From: an uncultured Draconibacterium sp.
GTDB lineage: Bacteria; Bacteroidota; Bacteroidia; Bacteroidales; Prolixibacteraceae
Length of the DNA stretch: 64,000 nucleotides
Reading direction: 5' to 3'
NCBI GenBank assembly: GCA_947492175.1
Contig: CANLMQ010000009.1
Span: 62,001-126,000, forward strand
This document shows, in pieces, positions 18,343 to 26,957 of this stretch (the stretch's first letter is position 1; each line of letters opens with the position of its first letter). The position numbers and the translations under genes were made by a program. The notes under the pieces are model-generated. The model ran no database searches, was not told where the DNA came from, and saw nothing but the letters and a program-made list of their open reading frames with translations.

Positions 18343-20301
18343 ATGGAATTAAATATTAGAAAATCACAACCCGGTGATTTTCATTTTCTGGAAAAATTAG
18401 AAAAAAATTCTTTCCCAAACTTTCAACAAAGTTCATATAAAAGCATTCAACGCAGCCTGAAAAGTAAATTTCAGGAAGTATTAATAATTGAATCGAAGCA
18501 AGGTAGACGAGTTTCAATAGGTGCTTTGGTTTTGTTTAAGTACAAACAAGCTTTACGAATTTATTCGATTGCCGTTTTGCCTGAATATCGAAACAAAGGG
18601 ATTGGTATTGTTCTGTTGAACCATGTGAAAAACATGGCCAGCGAAAAAGAGTATGGAAAAATATTGATTGAGGTTCATGTAAAAAACAGTAGCCTGATTG
18701 AATGGTATAAAACAAATGGATTTAGGCCTGTTCGTATTATTAAAGATTATTATGCAAGTGGCGAAGATGCTTTAAAAATGGTGTTTGTTTCCGAACTGGT
18801 GAACATCCGAAAAAAGACCAACAATATTATTGTCATCAATCAACCTTATAAGTGGACATTTGCCGATGTTAACGCTAAAGTTGTTTCGGTGAAAGAATAC
18901 ATTAATAATCCGGTTTATCATACCTGCAGCGACATGCGGGTTTTCAATTTATGCAGTTCGTATAAATATCAGAGTTATGGTTACTATGTGTCGTTATTGG
19001 CATCGGCGCGAGGACACAGGGTAATTCCCAGTACAATTACCATTCGTGATTTTAAATTGCTGAATGTAATTCATTCTGCCTCTTATGATATTGAAGAATT
19101 GATAAATAAAGCACTTAATAAAATCTCAGATGATAAGTTTAATCTTAACATTTATTTTGGGCAGACTGCTACAAAAGGATTTAGTTTACTGGCAACCCGG
19201 CTTTATCAGCTATTCGAAACACCGCTTTTTGAGATCGAGTTTATTAAACAGGATAAATGGATTATTAAAGGAATTAAGGTATTAACTCTGAATAAACTGA
19301 CTGAAAGTGAGGTGCCGCACATCTATGAATTTGCCCGCAAATATTTTAATAAACGACGGTTTAATAAAACCACTATAACCAATTACAAATACGATATTGC
19401 CATACTAATTGATCCGCTGGAGCAAACTCCTCCATCGTGTAAAAAGGCACTTCAAAAGTTTAAAAGTGCGGCAAACAGAAAAGGACTCTACGCTGAATTT
19501 ATTACCAAAGCTGATTTTGACAAGTTAAATGAATTTGACGCGCTTTTTATAAGGGAAACAACAAGTGTGAACAATCATACCTATGAGTTTTCGAGAATGG
19601 CTTATGCCGAGGGGTTGGTAGTCATTGATGATCCATGGTCGATATTAAGGTGTTCAAACAAGATTTTTCAGAATGAGGTATTTCGAAAGCACAAAATTTT
19701 AACCCCACAAACGGTTGTTTTTACTAAAAATATTTTTGATAAAAAAGATCTGGATAATATGAATTATCCGTTGGTATTAAAACAACCGGATAGCGCATTT
19801 TCGTTGGGAATAACAAAAGTTGAAAATAGCGAAGAGGCTTTAAGTGCATTAACCGAATTGTTTAAAAAGTCGGATATGATTGTTTGCCAGGAGTTTCTTT
19901 ATTCTGAGTTTGACTGGCGAATAGGAATATTGGATAATAGTCCGATTTTCGCCTGCAAGTATTTTATGTCGAAAGGTCACTGGCAAATTTATAACTGGGC
20001 AGGAGAAGAAGAAGACAACTCGGGAGATTCGGAAACAGTAGATATTGAAGAGGTTCCGGAAAAGGTAATTTGGACTGCTCTTAAAGCAGCAGCATTAATT
20101 GGCGACGGTTTGTATGGTGTCGATCTGAAAATGGTTAACGATAAGGTTTATGTGGTTGAAGTAAACGACAATCCCAACATTGATGTAGATATTGAAGATT
20201 ATATTTTAAGAGATAAATTGTATGATCGGATTATTGACTCAATTTATAACCGGATTGAAATTTCGAAGAACATTCAAAAAATAAAGTTCCGACACAATTA
20301 A
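18343..20301 (+). CDS. GNAT acetyltransferase / RLAN / RimK-like ATP-grasp ligase fusion
   Basis: 652 aa, cytoplasmic. GNAT N-acetyltransferase domain at 1-150 (acetyl-CoA loop RNKGIG at 83-88 after IAVLPEY), then about 165-310 matching the RimK-like ATP-grasp N-terminal domain (RLAN), then a RimK-like ATP-grasp domain at about 350-640 (ATP lysine in YPLVLKQPD near 480, CQEFL near 515, Mg ligands in VEVNDNPNID near 605-613). ATP-grasp enzymes of this type ligate an amino acid, often glutamate, to an acid or peptide; the GNAT part could acetylate the product. The substrate is unknown. It leads a set with an MgtC-like and a SET gene (gaps of 23 and 11 bases). The architecture is known from genome surveys of amidoligases, but I know of no assigned product for this combination. 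Confidence 0.85.
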   Translation: MELNIRKSQPGDFHFLEKLEKNSFPNFQQSSYKSIQRSLKSKFQEVLIIESKQGRRVSIGALVLFKYKQALRIYSIAVLPEYRNKGIGIVLLNHVKNMASEKEYGKILIEVHVKNSSLIEWYKTNGFRPVRIIKDYYASGEDALKMVFVSELVNIRKKTNNIIVINQPYKWTFADVNAKVVSVKEYINNPVYHTCSDMRVFNLCSSYKYQSYGYYVSLLASARGHRVIPSTITIRDFKLLNVIHSASYDIEELINKALNKISDDKFNLNIYFGQTATKGFSLLATRLYQLFETPLFEIEFIKQDKWIIKGIKVLTLNKLTESEVPHIYEFARKYFNKRRFNKTTITNYKYDIAILIDPLEQTPPSCKKALQKFKSAANRKGLYAEFITKADFDKLNEFDALFIRETTSVNNHTYEFSRMAYAEGLVVIDDPWSILRCSNKIFQNEVFRKHKILTPQTVVFTKNIFDKKDLDNMNYPLVLKQPDSAFSLGITKVENSEEALSALTELFKKSDMIVCQEFLYSEFDWRIGILDNSPIFACKYFMSKGHWQIYNWAGEEEDNSGDSETVDIEEVPEKVIWTALKAAALIGDGLYGVDLKMVNDKVYVVEVNDNPNIDVDIEDYILRDKLYDRIIDSIYNRIEISKNIQKIKFRHN

Positions 20302-20324
20302 CAGTAAGTAGAGTTTTACTATAA

Positions 20325-20792
20325 ATGAATATAACTATGGACTACGTTTTTGATATTACACCATTGGATTTTAAAGGATGCCTCATTTCTATTTTGTGTG
20401 GTTTTATAATTGGTTTTGAACGCCAATGGAATGGAAAGCCTGCCGGAATAAGAACTAGTATTCTTATTTGTCTTGGCGCATATACCTTTGTTGCCATTGG
20501 TAATTATTACCAACCATCCGTTGGGTCTGTAAGGCTGGTTGGTCAGATTGTAACGGGTGTTGGATTTATGGGAGGCGGTGTTATTTTAACCCGCGAAGGA
20601 TTGGTACAGGGTGTAACATCGGCTGCAATAATATGGTTGCTGGCAGGCATTGGCTCTTTATGTGGGTTGCATCATTATATTACTGCGTTATGGCTGACCG
20701 GTTTTGCCATTTCTGTTCTTCTCGGAATTACCGTTTTTGAGAATCTTATCGCCCAGCTGAACAGGGGAGTGCATCGAAAACAAAAGAAATAA
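20325..20792 (+). CDS. MgtC/SapB-like membrane protein, membrane domain only
   Basis: 155 aa with about four to five hydrophobic helices. Family motif GFERQWNGKPAGIRTSILIC read in its parts (GFERQ, then KPAGIRT), followed by VTGVGFMGGGVILTREG typical of MgtC/SapB. The soluble C-terminal ACT-like domain of MgtC is absent; this is the short form. Family members affect Mg2+ homeostasis, ATP synthase activity or acid tolerance, and many are uncharacterised. It lies 23 bases after the ATP-grasp fusion and 11 bases before the SET gene, implying shared function or at least co-expression. Confidence 0.85.
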   Translation: MNITMDYVFDITPLDFKGCLISILCGFIIGFERQWNGKPAGIRTSILICLGAYTFVAIGNYYQPSVGSVRLVGQIVTGVGFMGGGVILTREGLVQGVTSAAIIWLLAGIGSLCGLHHYITALWLTGFAISVLLGITVFENLIAQLNRGVHRKQKK

Positions 20793-20803
20793 TATTTAAA
20801 GGT

Positions 20804-21460
20804 ATGATACATCCAAAAACCGAGCTTCGATTTATAAACGACATTGTGGGGTACGGCGTTGTAGCAACTGAATTTATTCCGAAAGGTACCATTACCTGGA
20901 TTCTCGATAAACTGGATAGAGAATTTACCCCGTTCGAGTTTGAATTGATGGATGGTGCTTATAAAGAGATATTGAATAATTATACTTTTCGGAACAACAA
21001 AGGAAATTATATTTTATGCTGGGATCACGGGAGATATATTAATCATAGTTTTCATTCCAATTGTCTTTCCACAGCTTACGATTTTGAAATTGCAGTTAAA
21101 GATATTCTGCCGGGAGAACAGCTTACAGATGACTATGGCTATTTAAATATTATAGAACCTTTTCGTGCCATTGATGAAGGAACAAAAAGAAAAATTGTTT
21201 ACCCCGACGATTTGTTAAGGTATTCAAAAGTATGGGATCGTAAAATTAACAGAGTCTTTAGAAAAATTCCCAAGCTGAATCAGCTATTAAAACCATTTAT
21301 TCCTGAAAGTACGTGGTTCGAAATTATGGCCATTTATGATGGTAAAAAAGAAATAGATTCAATCAGGAAGAATTATTATAATGATAAAGGAAAAAAACAC
21401 TCACATCAGTTTTACTGGGATGCCGGTAATGAAATACAACTTGAACTTTCAGAGCAATAA
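20804..21460 (+). CDS. SET-domain protein (putative lysine methyltransferase)
   Basis: 218 aa, cytoplasmic. Residues 5-115 form a SET domain: N-terminal GYGVVATEFIPKGT (SAM-binding loop, 16-29), the pseudoknot motif RYINHSFHSNC (77-87, NHS and NC), and the catalytic-Tyr motif GEQLTDDYGYL (Tyr111). No Cys-rich post-SET is present; residues 116-218 are a unique tail with basic stretches. SET enzymes methylate lysines in proteins. Bacterial SET genes are sporadic and often unassigned. It is last in the GNAT-ATP-grasp / MgtC / SET set. The target could be a ligase product or a ribosomal protein, but nothing here shows which. Confidence 0.85.
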   Translation: MIHPKTELRFINDIVGYGVVATEFIPKGTITWILDKLDREFTPFEFELMDGAYKEILNNYTFRNNKGNYILCWDHGRYINHSFHSNCLSTAYDFEIAVKDILPGEQLTDDYGYLNIIEPFRAIDEGTKRKIVYPDDLLRYSKVWDRKINRVFRKIPKLNQLLKPFIPESTWFEIMAIYDGKKEIDSIRKNYYNDKGKKHSHQFYWDAGNEIQLELSEQ

Positions 21461-21532
21461 TTCGTGTTAGTGTTAATTTTATTGGCATTAATATCCGCTG
21501 AGGATTAGTTAGCTTCTTTTGTTTTTTGCTAG

Positions 21533-21568
21533 AAAAGCTTTTCTGCAATTTCAGGGAAGCTTTTTTTT
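21533..21568 (+). terminator. intrinsic terminator after the SET gene
   Basis: A 13-bp stem with two G-U pairs (AAAAGCTTTTCTG / CAGGGAAGCTTTT), 6-base loop, followed by eight T. It closes the three-gene set starting at 18343. Confidence 0.85.
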
Positions 21569-21618
21569 ATTCTTAAAGTTTTAGATTTAATATGAATAAT
21601 GAATTCTGCCCGGAAAGA

Positions 21619-21649
21619 TTTAGTTCGGAGCAAAAAAATATTAAATTTG
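21619..21649 (+). promoter_or_regulatory. Bacteroidota promoter (TTTA - 19 bp - TAAATTTG)
   Basis: TAAATTTG at 21642-21649 matches TAnnTTTG, and a TTTA lies 19 bases upstream at 21619-21622 in place of the -33 TTTG. It is 66 bases before the ATG of the tandem DUF1080 gene and probably drives the sugar-oxidation cluster. Confidence 0.5.
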
Positions 21650-21714
21650 CGATGTCGTGTTCGTACACGGAATTGAATATAAAACAACAAGAATAAACTT
21701 AAATCAATTAAATA

Positions 21715-23055
21715 ATGAAGAAAAATCTTTCCTTTTTAATGCTGTTCATGTTTATAATGAGCGGAGTAGCCATTGCTCAAAATGGTTGGGTAAATCTGTT
21801 TAACGGTGAAAATCTTGAAGGATGGAAACAGTTGAACGGAGAAGCTAAATACGAAGTAGTTGACGGTGTTATTGTTGGTACTACTGTATTAAATACCCCG
21901 AACTCATTTTTATGTACAGAAAAGAACTATTCCGATTTTATTTTTGAGGTGGAACTTTGGGTGGAACCCAATATGAACTCTGGTATTCAGTTTCGTAGTC
22001 TTAGCAACCCTGAATACAACAATGGTCGCGTGCATGGTTATCAATGTGAAGTAGATCCTTCGGACCGCGCCTGGAGCGCCGGTATTTATGATGAAGCCCG
22101 TCGTGGATGGTTGTATCCGCTCGAGTTGAATCCGCAGGCAAAATCGGCACTTAAAATGGGGAAATGGAATAAATATCGTATAGAATGTATTGGTAGTTCC
22201 ATACGTACCTGGCTAAACGATATCCCGGTTGCCCATCTAATTGATGATATGACATCGGAAGGTTTTATTGCCCTGCAGGTACACGGCATTGGTAATAATA
22301 AAGATAAAGAAGGCCAGCAGATAAAATGGAGAAACATTCGGATTAAAACAGAAGATCTTGAGCCGGCTTTTTATGCTGATATTCATGTTGAGAATTTGAT
22401 TCCCAATAATCTTAATATCGTTGAGAAAAAACAGGGATTTAAATTACTGTTCGATGGGGTGTCAACAGATAATTGGAAAAATGCTGAAACAGGAAAATTT
22501 CCAGAAAGTGGCTGGGAAGTAAAAGATGGAGTACTTTCTGTACTCAGTAAAACGGAGGAACCCAATAGAGGAGGGAGTATTATTACAAAAGAGGAATTTG
22601 GACCTTTTGAACTAAAATTCGAGTTTAAACTTACCGAAGGAGCCAATAGCGGAATAAAATACGGAATTGGAAATAATGGCCCGGGATTGGGATTAGAATA
22701 TCAGATTCTGGACGATGAAAAACATCCGGATGCAAAAAACGGAGTTGTAGGTAACCGAACTTTGGCTTCGTTGTATGATTTAATTCCGGCTGATAAGGAA
22801 AGGCGTTTTTTGAAAAAAATTGGAGAATGGAACCGGGGACGCATTGTAGTTTATCCTTGTGGCACAGTTCAGCACTGGCTTAATGGGCGTAAGGTAGTTG
22901 AATACGAGCGCGGAAACAACATTTATAAGGCGCTTGTTGCTCGTAGCAAATATGTACAGCACGAAGGTTTTGGTTTAGCAGAAAAAGGACCTGTTTTGTT
23001 GCAGGATCACAGTGACCATGTGAGTTTTAGAAGCATAAAAATCAGAGAATATTAA
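21715..23055 (+). CDS. secreted protein with two DUF1080 (3-keto-glycoside hydrolase/lyase-like) domains
   Basis: 446 aa with signal peptide (MKKNLSFLMLFMFIMSGVAIAQ). Two DUF1080 beta-sandwiches in tandem: the first opens GWVNLFNGENLEGWKQL (about 24-205), the second GFKLLFDGVSTDNWKN (about 240-446). Each carries the WEVKDG/YEVVDG and SGI(Q/K) signatures. DUF1080 proteins cleave 3-keto-glycosides in a non-canonical oxidation/elimination route described in Bacteroides. Here it starts a cluster with a TIM-barrel isomerase-like enzyme (4-base gap) and Gfo/Idh/MocA oxidoreductases, the partners expected for that route. Fusion of two domains in one chain is less usual than single-domain copies. Confidence 0.88.
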   Translation: MKKNLSFLMLFMFIMSGVAIAQNGWVNLFNGENLEGWKQLNGEAKYEVVDGVIVGTTVLNTPNSFLCTEKNYSDFIFEVELWVEPNMNSGIQFRSLSNPEYNNGRVHGYQCEVDPSDRAWSAGIYDEARRGWLYPLELNPQAKSALKMGKWNKYRIECIGSSIRTWLNDIPVAHLIDDMTSEGFIALQVHGIGNNKDKEGQQIKWRNIRIKTEDLEPAFYADIHVENLIPNNLNIVEKKQGFKLLFDGVSTDNWKNAETGKFPESGWEVKDGVLSVLSKTEEPNRGGSIITKEEFGPFELKFEFKLTEGANSGIKYGIGNNGPGLGLEYQILDDEKHPDAKNGVVGNRTLASLYDLIPADKERRFLKKIGEWNRGRIVVYPCGTVQHWLNGRKVVEYERGNNIYKALVARSKYVQHEGFGLAEKGPVLLQDHSDHVSFRSIKIREY

Positions 23056-23058
23056 CTT

Positions 23059-23898
23059 ATGACAAACAGAAGAACATTTTTAAAGGTAGCCGGAATTGGA
23101 ATTGCCGCCGCTGCTGTTCCCGGAATCGCTCAGGCGGCCGGTAAAAAGGCGGAAGATAATAAGAGCAAATTCAAATTCAATTTAGGTGTAGCATCGTATA
23201 CTCTTCGCAATTTTACAACCGAGCAGGCCTTGGATATGACACTACGGTGTGGTGTAAATCATATTACATTTAAAAGCATGCATTTACCTTTAGAATCAGA
23301 TAAACCAGCCATACAAGAAACACTTTCTTTGTGTAAAAGTAAGGACGTTGATTTATACGGTGCAGGAGTTATTTATATGAAAACCAAAGATCAGGTAGAC
23401 CAGGCATTTGAATATGCAAAAATGGCCAATCTTGATATGATTGTTGGTGTTCCGAGTCACGAACTTCTGGAGTATGTTGAAGGGAAGGTAAAAGAATATG
23501 ATATTAAACTGGCCATTCATAATCACGGACCGGGCGATAAACTGTACCCGAGTGCAGAGAGTGCGTATGAACGTATTAAAAACATGGACAAACGGATGGG
23601 ATTATGTGTTGATATAGGTCATACCAAGCGCATTGGCCGCGATCCGGAACAAGATGTTAAAGACTTTTTCGACCGCGTATTTGATGTTCATATTAAAGAT
23701 GTAACAAAGGCCGAGCACAATGGAAAAACCTGTATAATTGGTAGAGGTGTAATTGATTTTCCTGCCTTTTTAAAAGCAATGGTTAAATTGGGGTACAAAG
23801 GTACTCTGGCATTGGAATACGAAGCAGAGGGAGATGATCCGCTTCCGGGAATGATGGAAAGTTTCGGATACGTTAAGGGAATTCTGGCTACAATGTAA
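23059..23898 (+). CDS. Tat-exported sugar phosphate isomerase/epimerase-like TIM barrel
   Basis: 279 aa. Tat-type signal (NRRTFLK, hydrophobic GIGIAAAAVPGIAQA), so exported folded. AP-endonuclease-2/xylose-isomerase-like barrel: LGVASYTLRNF, HITFKSMHL, metal ligands at LAIHNHGPGD, CVDIGHTKR, DVHIKDV and ALEYEAEGDDP (His, Asp, His, Glu). In Bacteroides the homologous enzyme next to DUF1080 acts on the 2-hydroxy-3-keto-glucal intermediate as a hydratase; that role here is inferred from context. It begins 4 bases after the DUF1080 stop and 20 bases before the next oxidoreductase. Confidence 0.88.
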   Translation: MTNRRTFLKVAGIGIAAAAVPGIAQAAGKKAEDNKSKFKFNLGVASYTLRNFTTEQALDMTLRCGVNHITFKSMHLPLESDKPAIQETLSLCKSKDVDLYGAGVIYMKTKDQVDQAFEYAKMANLDMIVGVPSHELLEYVEGKVKEYDIKLAIHNHGPGDKLYPSAESAYERIKNMDKRMGLCVDIGHTKRIGRDPEQDVKDFFDRVFDVHIKDVTKAEHNGKTCIIGRGVIDFPAFLKAMVKLGYKGTLALEYEAEGDDPLPGMMESFGYVKGILATM

Positions 23899-23917
23899 AC
23901 TATTTAAAACTACAATA

Positions 23918-25258
23918 ATGTCTAACAGAAGAGATTTTTTAAAAAAGATGTCAGCCGGTGCAGCCGGTGTGGCAGTCGGCGGAACAGCAATGGGAATGTC
24001 GGCTAAAAGTTACAGTAAGATTATTGGGGCCAACGATCGGATTAATGTTGCCATTATGGGACTTGGTCGTCGTTTAGGTGCTTTTTTTGCACCAATTGCC
24101 CTTAAAGAGCATAATGTTGAATTGTTGTATCTCTGCGATGTAATGAAAAGTCAACGTGAATCGGCTGCACAAAGATTCTCGAAACATATTGATTATGCGC
24201 CAAAACTGGAAAACGACTTCCGGAAAATTATTGCAGATCCGAAAGTAGATGCTATTATTAATGCAACGCCAGACCATTGGCATGCTCCCGGATCAATTCT
24301 GGCTATTAAAGGCGGAAAACATGTATATGTTGAAAAACCATGTAGCCATAATATGAACGAAAGTGAACTGCTTGTTGCAGCGCAAAAAAAATACAACAAG
24401 GTTGTTCAAATGGGGAATCAACAGCGTTCGTCGGGTCATACTCAGGAAATTATTAAGGAAATACATAACGGGATTATTGGAACACCCTACAAAGCTTTGG
24501 CATTTTATACAAACCAAAGGGGAGAAGTTCCAGTTCAGAAAAAAGTACCGGTACGCGAAGGTTTAGACTGGGATCTTTTTCAGGGACCGGCACCACGTCG
24601 CGAATATACAGAAGAAACCTGGGATTACAACTGGCACTGGTACGGTTGGGATTATGGTACCGCAGAATCGGGAAACAATGCCACCCACGAGTTGGATGTA
24701 GCACGTTGGGCACTTCAGGTAGATTACCCGAACCGTGTTGATGTGGAAGCGGCCAAACGTCATTTTGTAAACGATGGCTGGGAAATGTACGACACCATGT
24801 TTGCAACCTTTAAATTTGGAAACGATACTGTAATTAACTGGGACGGAAAAAGTCGTAACGGGTATGATACATACGGTGGCGGTCGCGGAACAATTATATA
24901 CGGAAGCGAGGGCTCAGTATTTGTCGATCGGGGAAAATACATTCTTTTCGACAGAAATGGCAAGAAAATAAAAGACAATCAGTCGGCATCAAATGAAGCA
25001 GGTACTGCTCTTGGCGGCGGTGGCGACATGACAACTACTCATGTTGGAAACTGGTTCAGCGCTATTCGCGGAAAGGCAAAATTGAATTCGCACATTGCTG
25101 AAGGCGTTATTAGTCAGGCAATGGTGCATTATTCAAATGTTGCTTATCGAATTAACCATGGTTTCGATATAGATGATGAATCGGGAAGAATGTTTGACCG
25201 GGAAGCCATGAAACTTTGGGGACGCGAATACGAACCCGGCTGGGAACCAACATTATAG
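23918..25258 (+). CDS. Tat-exported Gfo/Idh/MocA oxidoreductase (copy 1)
   Basis: 446 aa. Tat signal (NRRDFLKK, AGAAGVAVGG). Rossmann domain with the dinucleotide loop VAIMGLGRRLG (about 44-54), the family EKP motif (139-141) whose lysine is catalytic, and a C-terminal alpha/beta domain with ELDVARWAL. It uses tightly bound NAD(P) to oxidise or reduce sugar hydroxyls, often at C3. It sits third in the DUF1080 cluster, so sugar 3-oxidation in the periplasm is the likely step. A terminator follows. Confidence 0.9.
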   Translation: MSNRRDFLKKMSAGAAGVAVGGTAMGMSAKSYSKIIGANDRINVAIMGLGRRLGAFFAPIALKEHNVELLYLCDVMKSQRESAAQRFSKHIDYAPKLENDFRKIIADPKVDAIINATPDHWHAPGSILAIKGGKHVYVEKPCSHNMNESELLVAAQKKYNKVVQMGNQQRSSGHTQEIIKEIHNGIIGTPYKALAFYTNQRGEVPVQKKVPVREGLDWDLFQGPAPRREYTEETWDYNWHWYGWDYGTAESGNNATHELDVARWALQVDYPNRVDVEAAKRHFVNDGWEMYDTMFATFKFGNDTVINWDGKSRNGYDTYGGGRGTIIYGSEGSVFVDRGKYILFDRNGKKIKDNQSASNEAGTALGGGGDMTTTHVGNWFSAIRGKAKLNSHIAEGVISQAMVHYSNVAYRINHGFDIDDESGRMFDREAMKLWGREYEPGWEPTL

Positions 25259-25281
25259 ATTTATTTCAAAAATAAAATAAG

Positions 25282-25317
25282 AAAGAAAGGATTTTCAAAA
25301 GAAGATCCTTTCTTTTT
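25282..25317 (+). terminator. intrinsic terminator after oxidoreductase 1
   Basis: An 11-bp stem (AAAGAAAGGAT / ATCCTTTCTTT) with a 12-base loop and trailing T. It separates the DUF1080-TIM-oxidoreductase unit from the next oxidoreductase gene. Confidence 0.75.
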
Positions 25318-25417
25318 AACTTAAACAAACTGGAATATTCTATTAAAACTGTAATGTTTATTCTGTTCAAAGATTCTAAACAGGTTTTAGCGTATATTCT
25401 TTAAACTTAAATTGTAT

Positions 25418-26863
25418 ATGACTTCAAGAAGAAAGTTCTTAAAAAGAACAGCATCAACGGTAGGAGCATTAACCATTGTTCCTTCATACGTTCTTTTTGC
25501 AAAAGACGAAATCAGAAATGCAGCTGGAGAAGTAATTCGCTCGCGCGTTGTAGCTCCCAGCGATAAAGTAAATATGGCTTTTTGTGGAATTGGAAACCGC
25601 GGCGGACAAATTCTAAAGGAGTTCAATAACACAGGATTGGTAAATACAACTGTTTTGTGTGATGTGGACATGGGCGCACAACATACACTTAAGAATATGA
25701 ATGCGTATCCTAAAGCAAAACAATTTCAGGATTTCAGGGTAATGTTCGAAAAAGCTATCAAAGATTTTGATGCAGTTTGTATTGGAACTCCCGATTTTTC
25801 GCATTTCCCAATTACAATTCTGGCCATGTCGTTAGGCAAACATGTGTATGTAGAAAAGCCGTTAACACGCACTTTTCACGAATCGGAATTACTTATTGAA
25901 GCAGCAAAAAAATATAAAGTTGCCACTCAAATGGGTAACCAGGGACACTCTGAAGCCAACTACTTTCAATTTAAAGCTTGGGTTGATGCTGGTATAATAA
26001 AAGATGTAACTAAAATTACAGCTCATATGAATGGCCGCCGTCGCTGGCACGGATGGGATACAAGTATGAGCAAGTATCCGGTTAATCCGGTAATACCTGA
26101 AACACTTGACTGGGACACATGGTTAATGACCGCAAAAGAACATGGTTACCATGAAGATTTTGTAAACGGACAGTGGCGTTGCTGGTACGAACACGGTATG
26201 GGAGCTCTTGGTGACTGGGGTGCACATATTATTGATACGGCCCACGAGTTTCTTGATTTAGGATTGCCATATGAAGTTGACCCGATAAAAATAGAAGGTC
26301 ACAACAAATTGTTTTTCCCGCAGGCTTCAACACTGGCTTTTAAATTTCCAAAACGAAAAAGAATGCCGGCATGTACAATTACCTGGTACGATGGTATGGA
26401 CAATATTCCGCAGGTACCAAAAGGATTTGGCGAATTGGAGGTTGATCCGAATATTCCACCAGCAAGTAACGGTGTAATGCAGCCTGCAAAATTAGGTGCC
26501 GGTAAAGAGATTTACGGGAAAGATCTTACTTTTAAAGGAGGTTCGCACGGAAGTACGTTGAGCATTATTCCTGAAGAAGCAGCAAAGGATATGGAATCGA
26601 AATTACCGGAAGTTACCAAAAGTCCTTCCAACCATTTCGAAAATTTTGTAAAAGCAGCAAAAGGCGAAGAAAAGACACGTTCTCCGTTCGAAGTTTCTGC
26701 TCCGTTGAGCCAGGTATTTTGTTTGGGAACAATTGCACAGCGATTAAATACAAAAATTGAATTCGACCGAAAATCGAAAAAAATTACAAATAATAAAGAG
26801 GCCAACGATTTATTGGTTGGTACTCCGCCACGTAAAGGTTGGGAAGAGTTTTATCAGTTGTAA
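25418..26863 (+). CDS. Tat-exported Gfo/Idh/MocA oxidoreductase (copy 2)
   Basis: 481 aa from the ATG at 25418; an upstream TTG at 25412 is less likely. Tat signal (SRRKFLKR). Rossmann loop MAFCGIGNRGG (about 53-63), catalytic EKP (146-148), and the subgroup motif MGALGDWGAHIIDTAHEF that carries substrate His/Asp residues. It is longer than copy 1, with an insertion near residues 330-390. Same predicted periplasmic sugar redox role. It has its own upstream region and is followed by a strong terminator, so it may be expressed alone. Confidence 0.9.
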   Translation: MTSRRKFLKRTASTVGALTIVPSYVLFAKDEIRNAAGEVIRSRVVAPSDKVNMAFCGIGNRGGQILKEFNNTGLVNTTVLCDVDMGAQHTLKNMNAYPKAKQFQDFRVMFEKAIKDFDAVCIGTPDFSHFPITILAMSLGKHVYVEKPLTRTFHESELLIEAAKKYKVATQMGNQGHSEANYFQFKAWVDAGIIKDVTKITAHMNGRRRWHGWDTSMSKYPVNPVIPETLDWDTWLMTAKEHGYHEDFVNGQWRCWYEHGMGALGDWGAHIIDTAHEFLDLGLPYEVDPIKIEGHNKLFFPQASTLAFKFPKRKRMPACTITWYDGMDNIPQVPKGFGELEVDPNIPPASNGVMQPAKLGAGKEIYGKDLTFKGGSHGSTLSIIPEEAAKDMESKLPEVTKSPSNHFENFVKAAKGEEKTRSPFEVSAPLSQVFCLGTIAQRLNTKIEFDRKSKKITNNKEANDLLVGTPPRKGWEEFYQL

Positions 26864-26887
26864 AAACTTTTTTATTTATAAGAATCT

Positions 26888-26918
26888 AAACTCCCTGTTA
26901 GCTATTAACAGGGAGTTT
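26888..26918 (+). terminator. intrinsic terminator after oxidoreductase 2
   Basis: A perfect 13-bp stem (AAACTCCCTGTTA / TAACAGGGAGTTT) with a 5-base loop, followed by TTTT. Confidence 0.9.
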
Positions 26919-26957
26919 TTTACTTTTACTAATTGTAACCAAATAATAGTGTTTGAA

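Noticed and set aside
26757..26957. Upstream extension of the ApbE-like frame
   Set aside because: It runs through the end of the oxidoreductase gene and across a strong terminator hairpin, so translation cannot sensibly start there.
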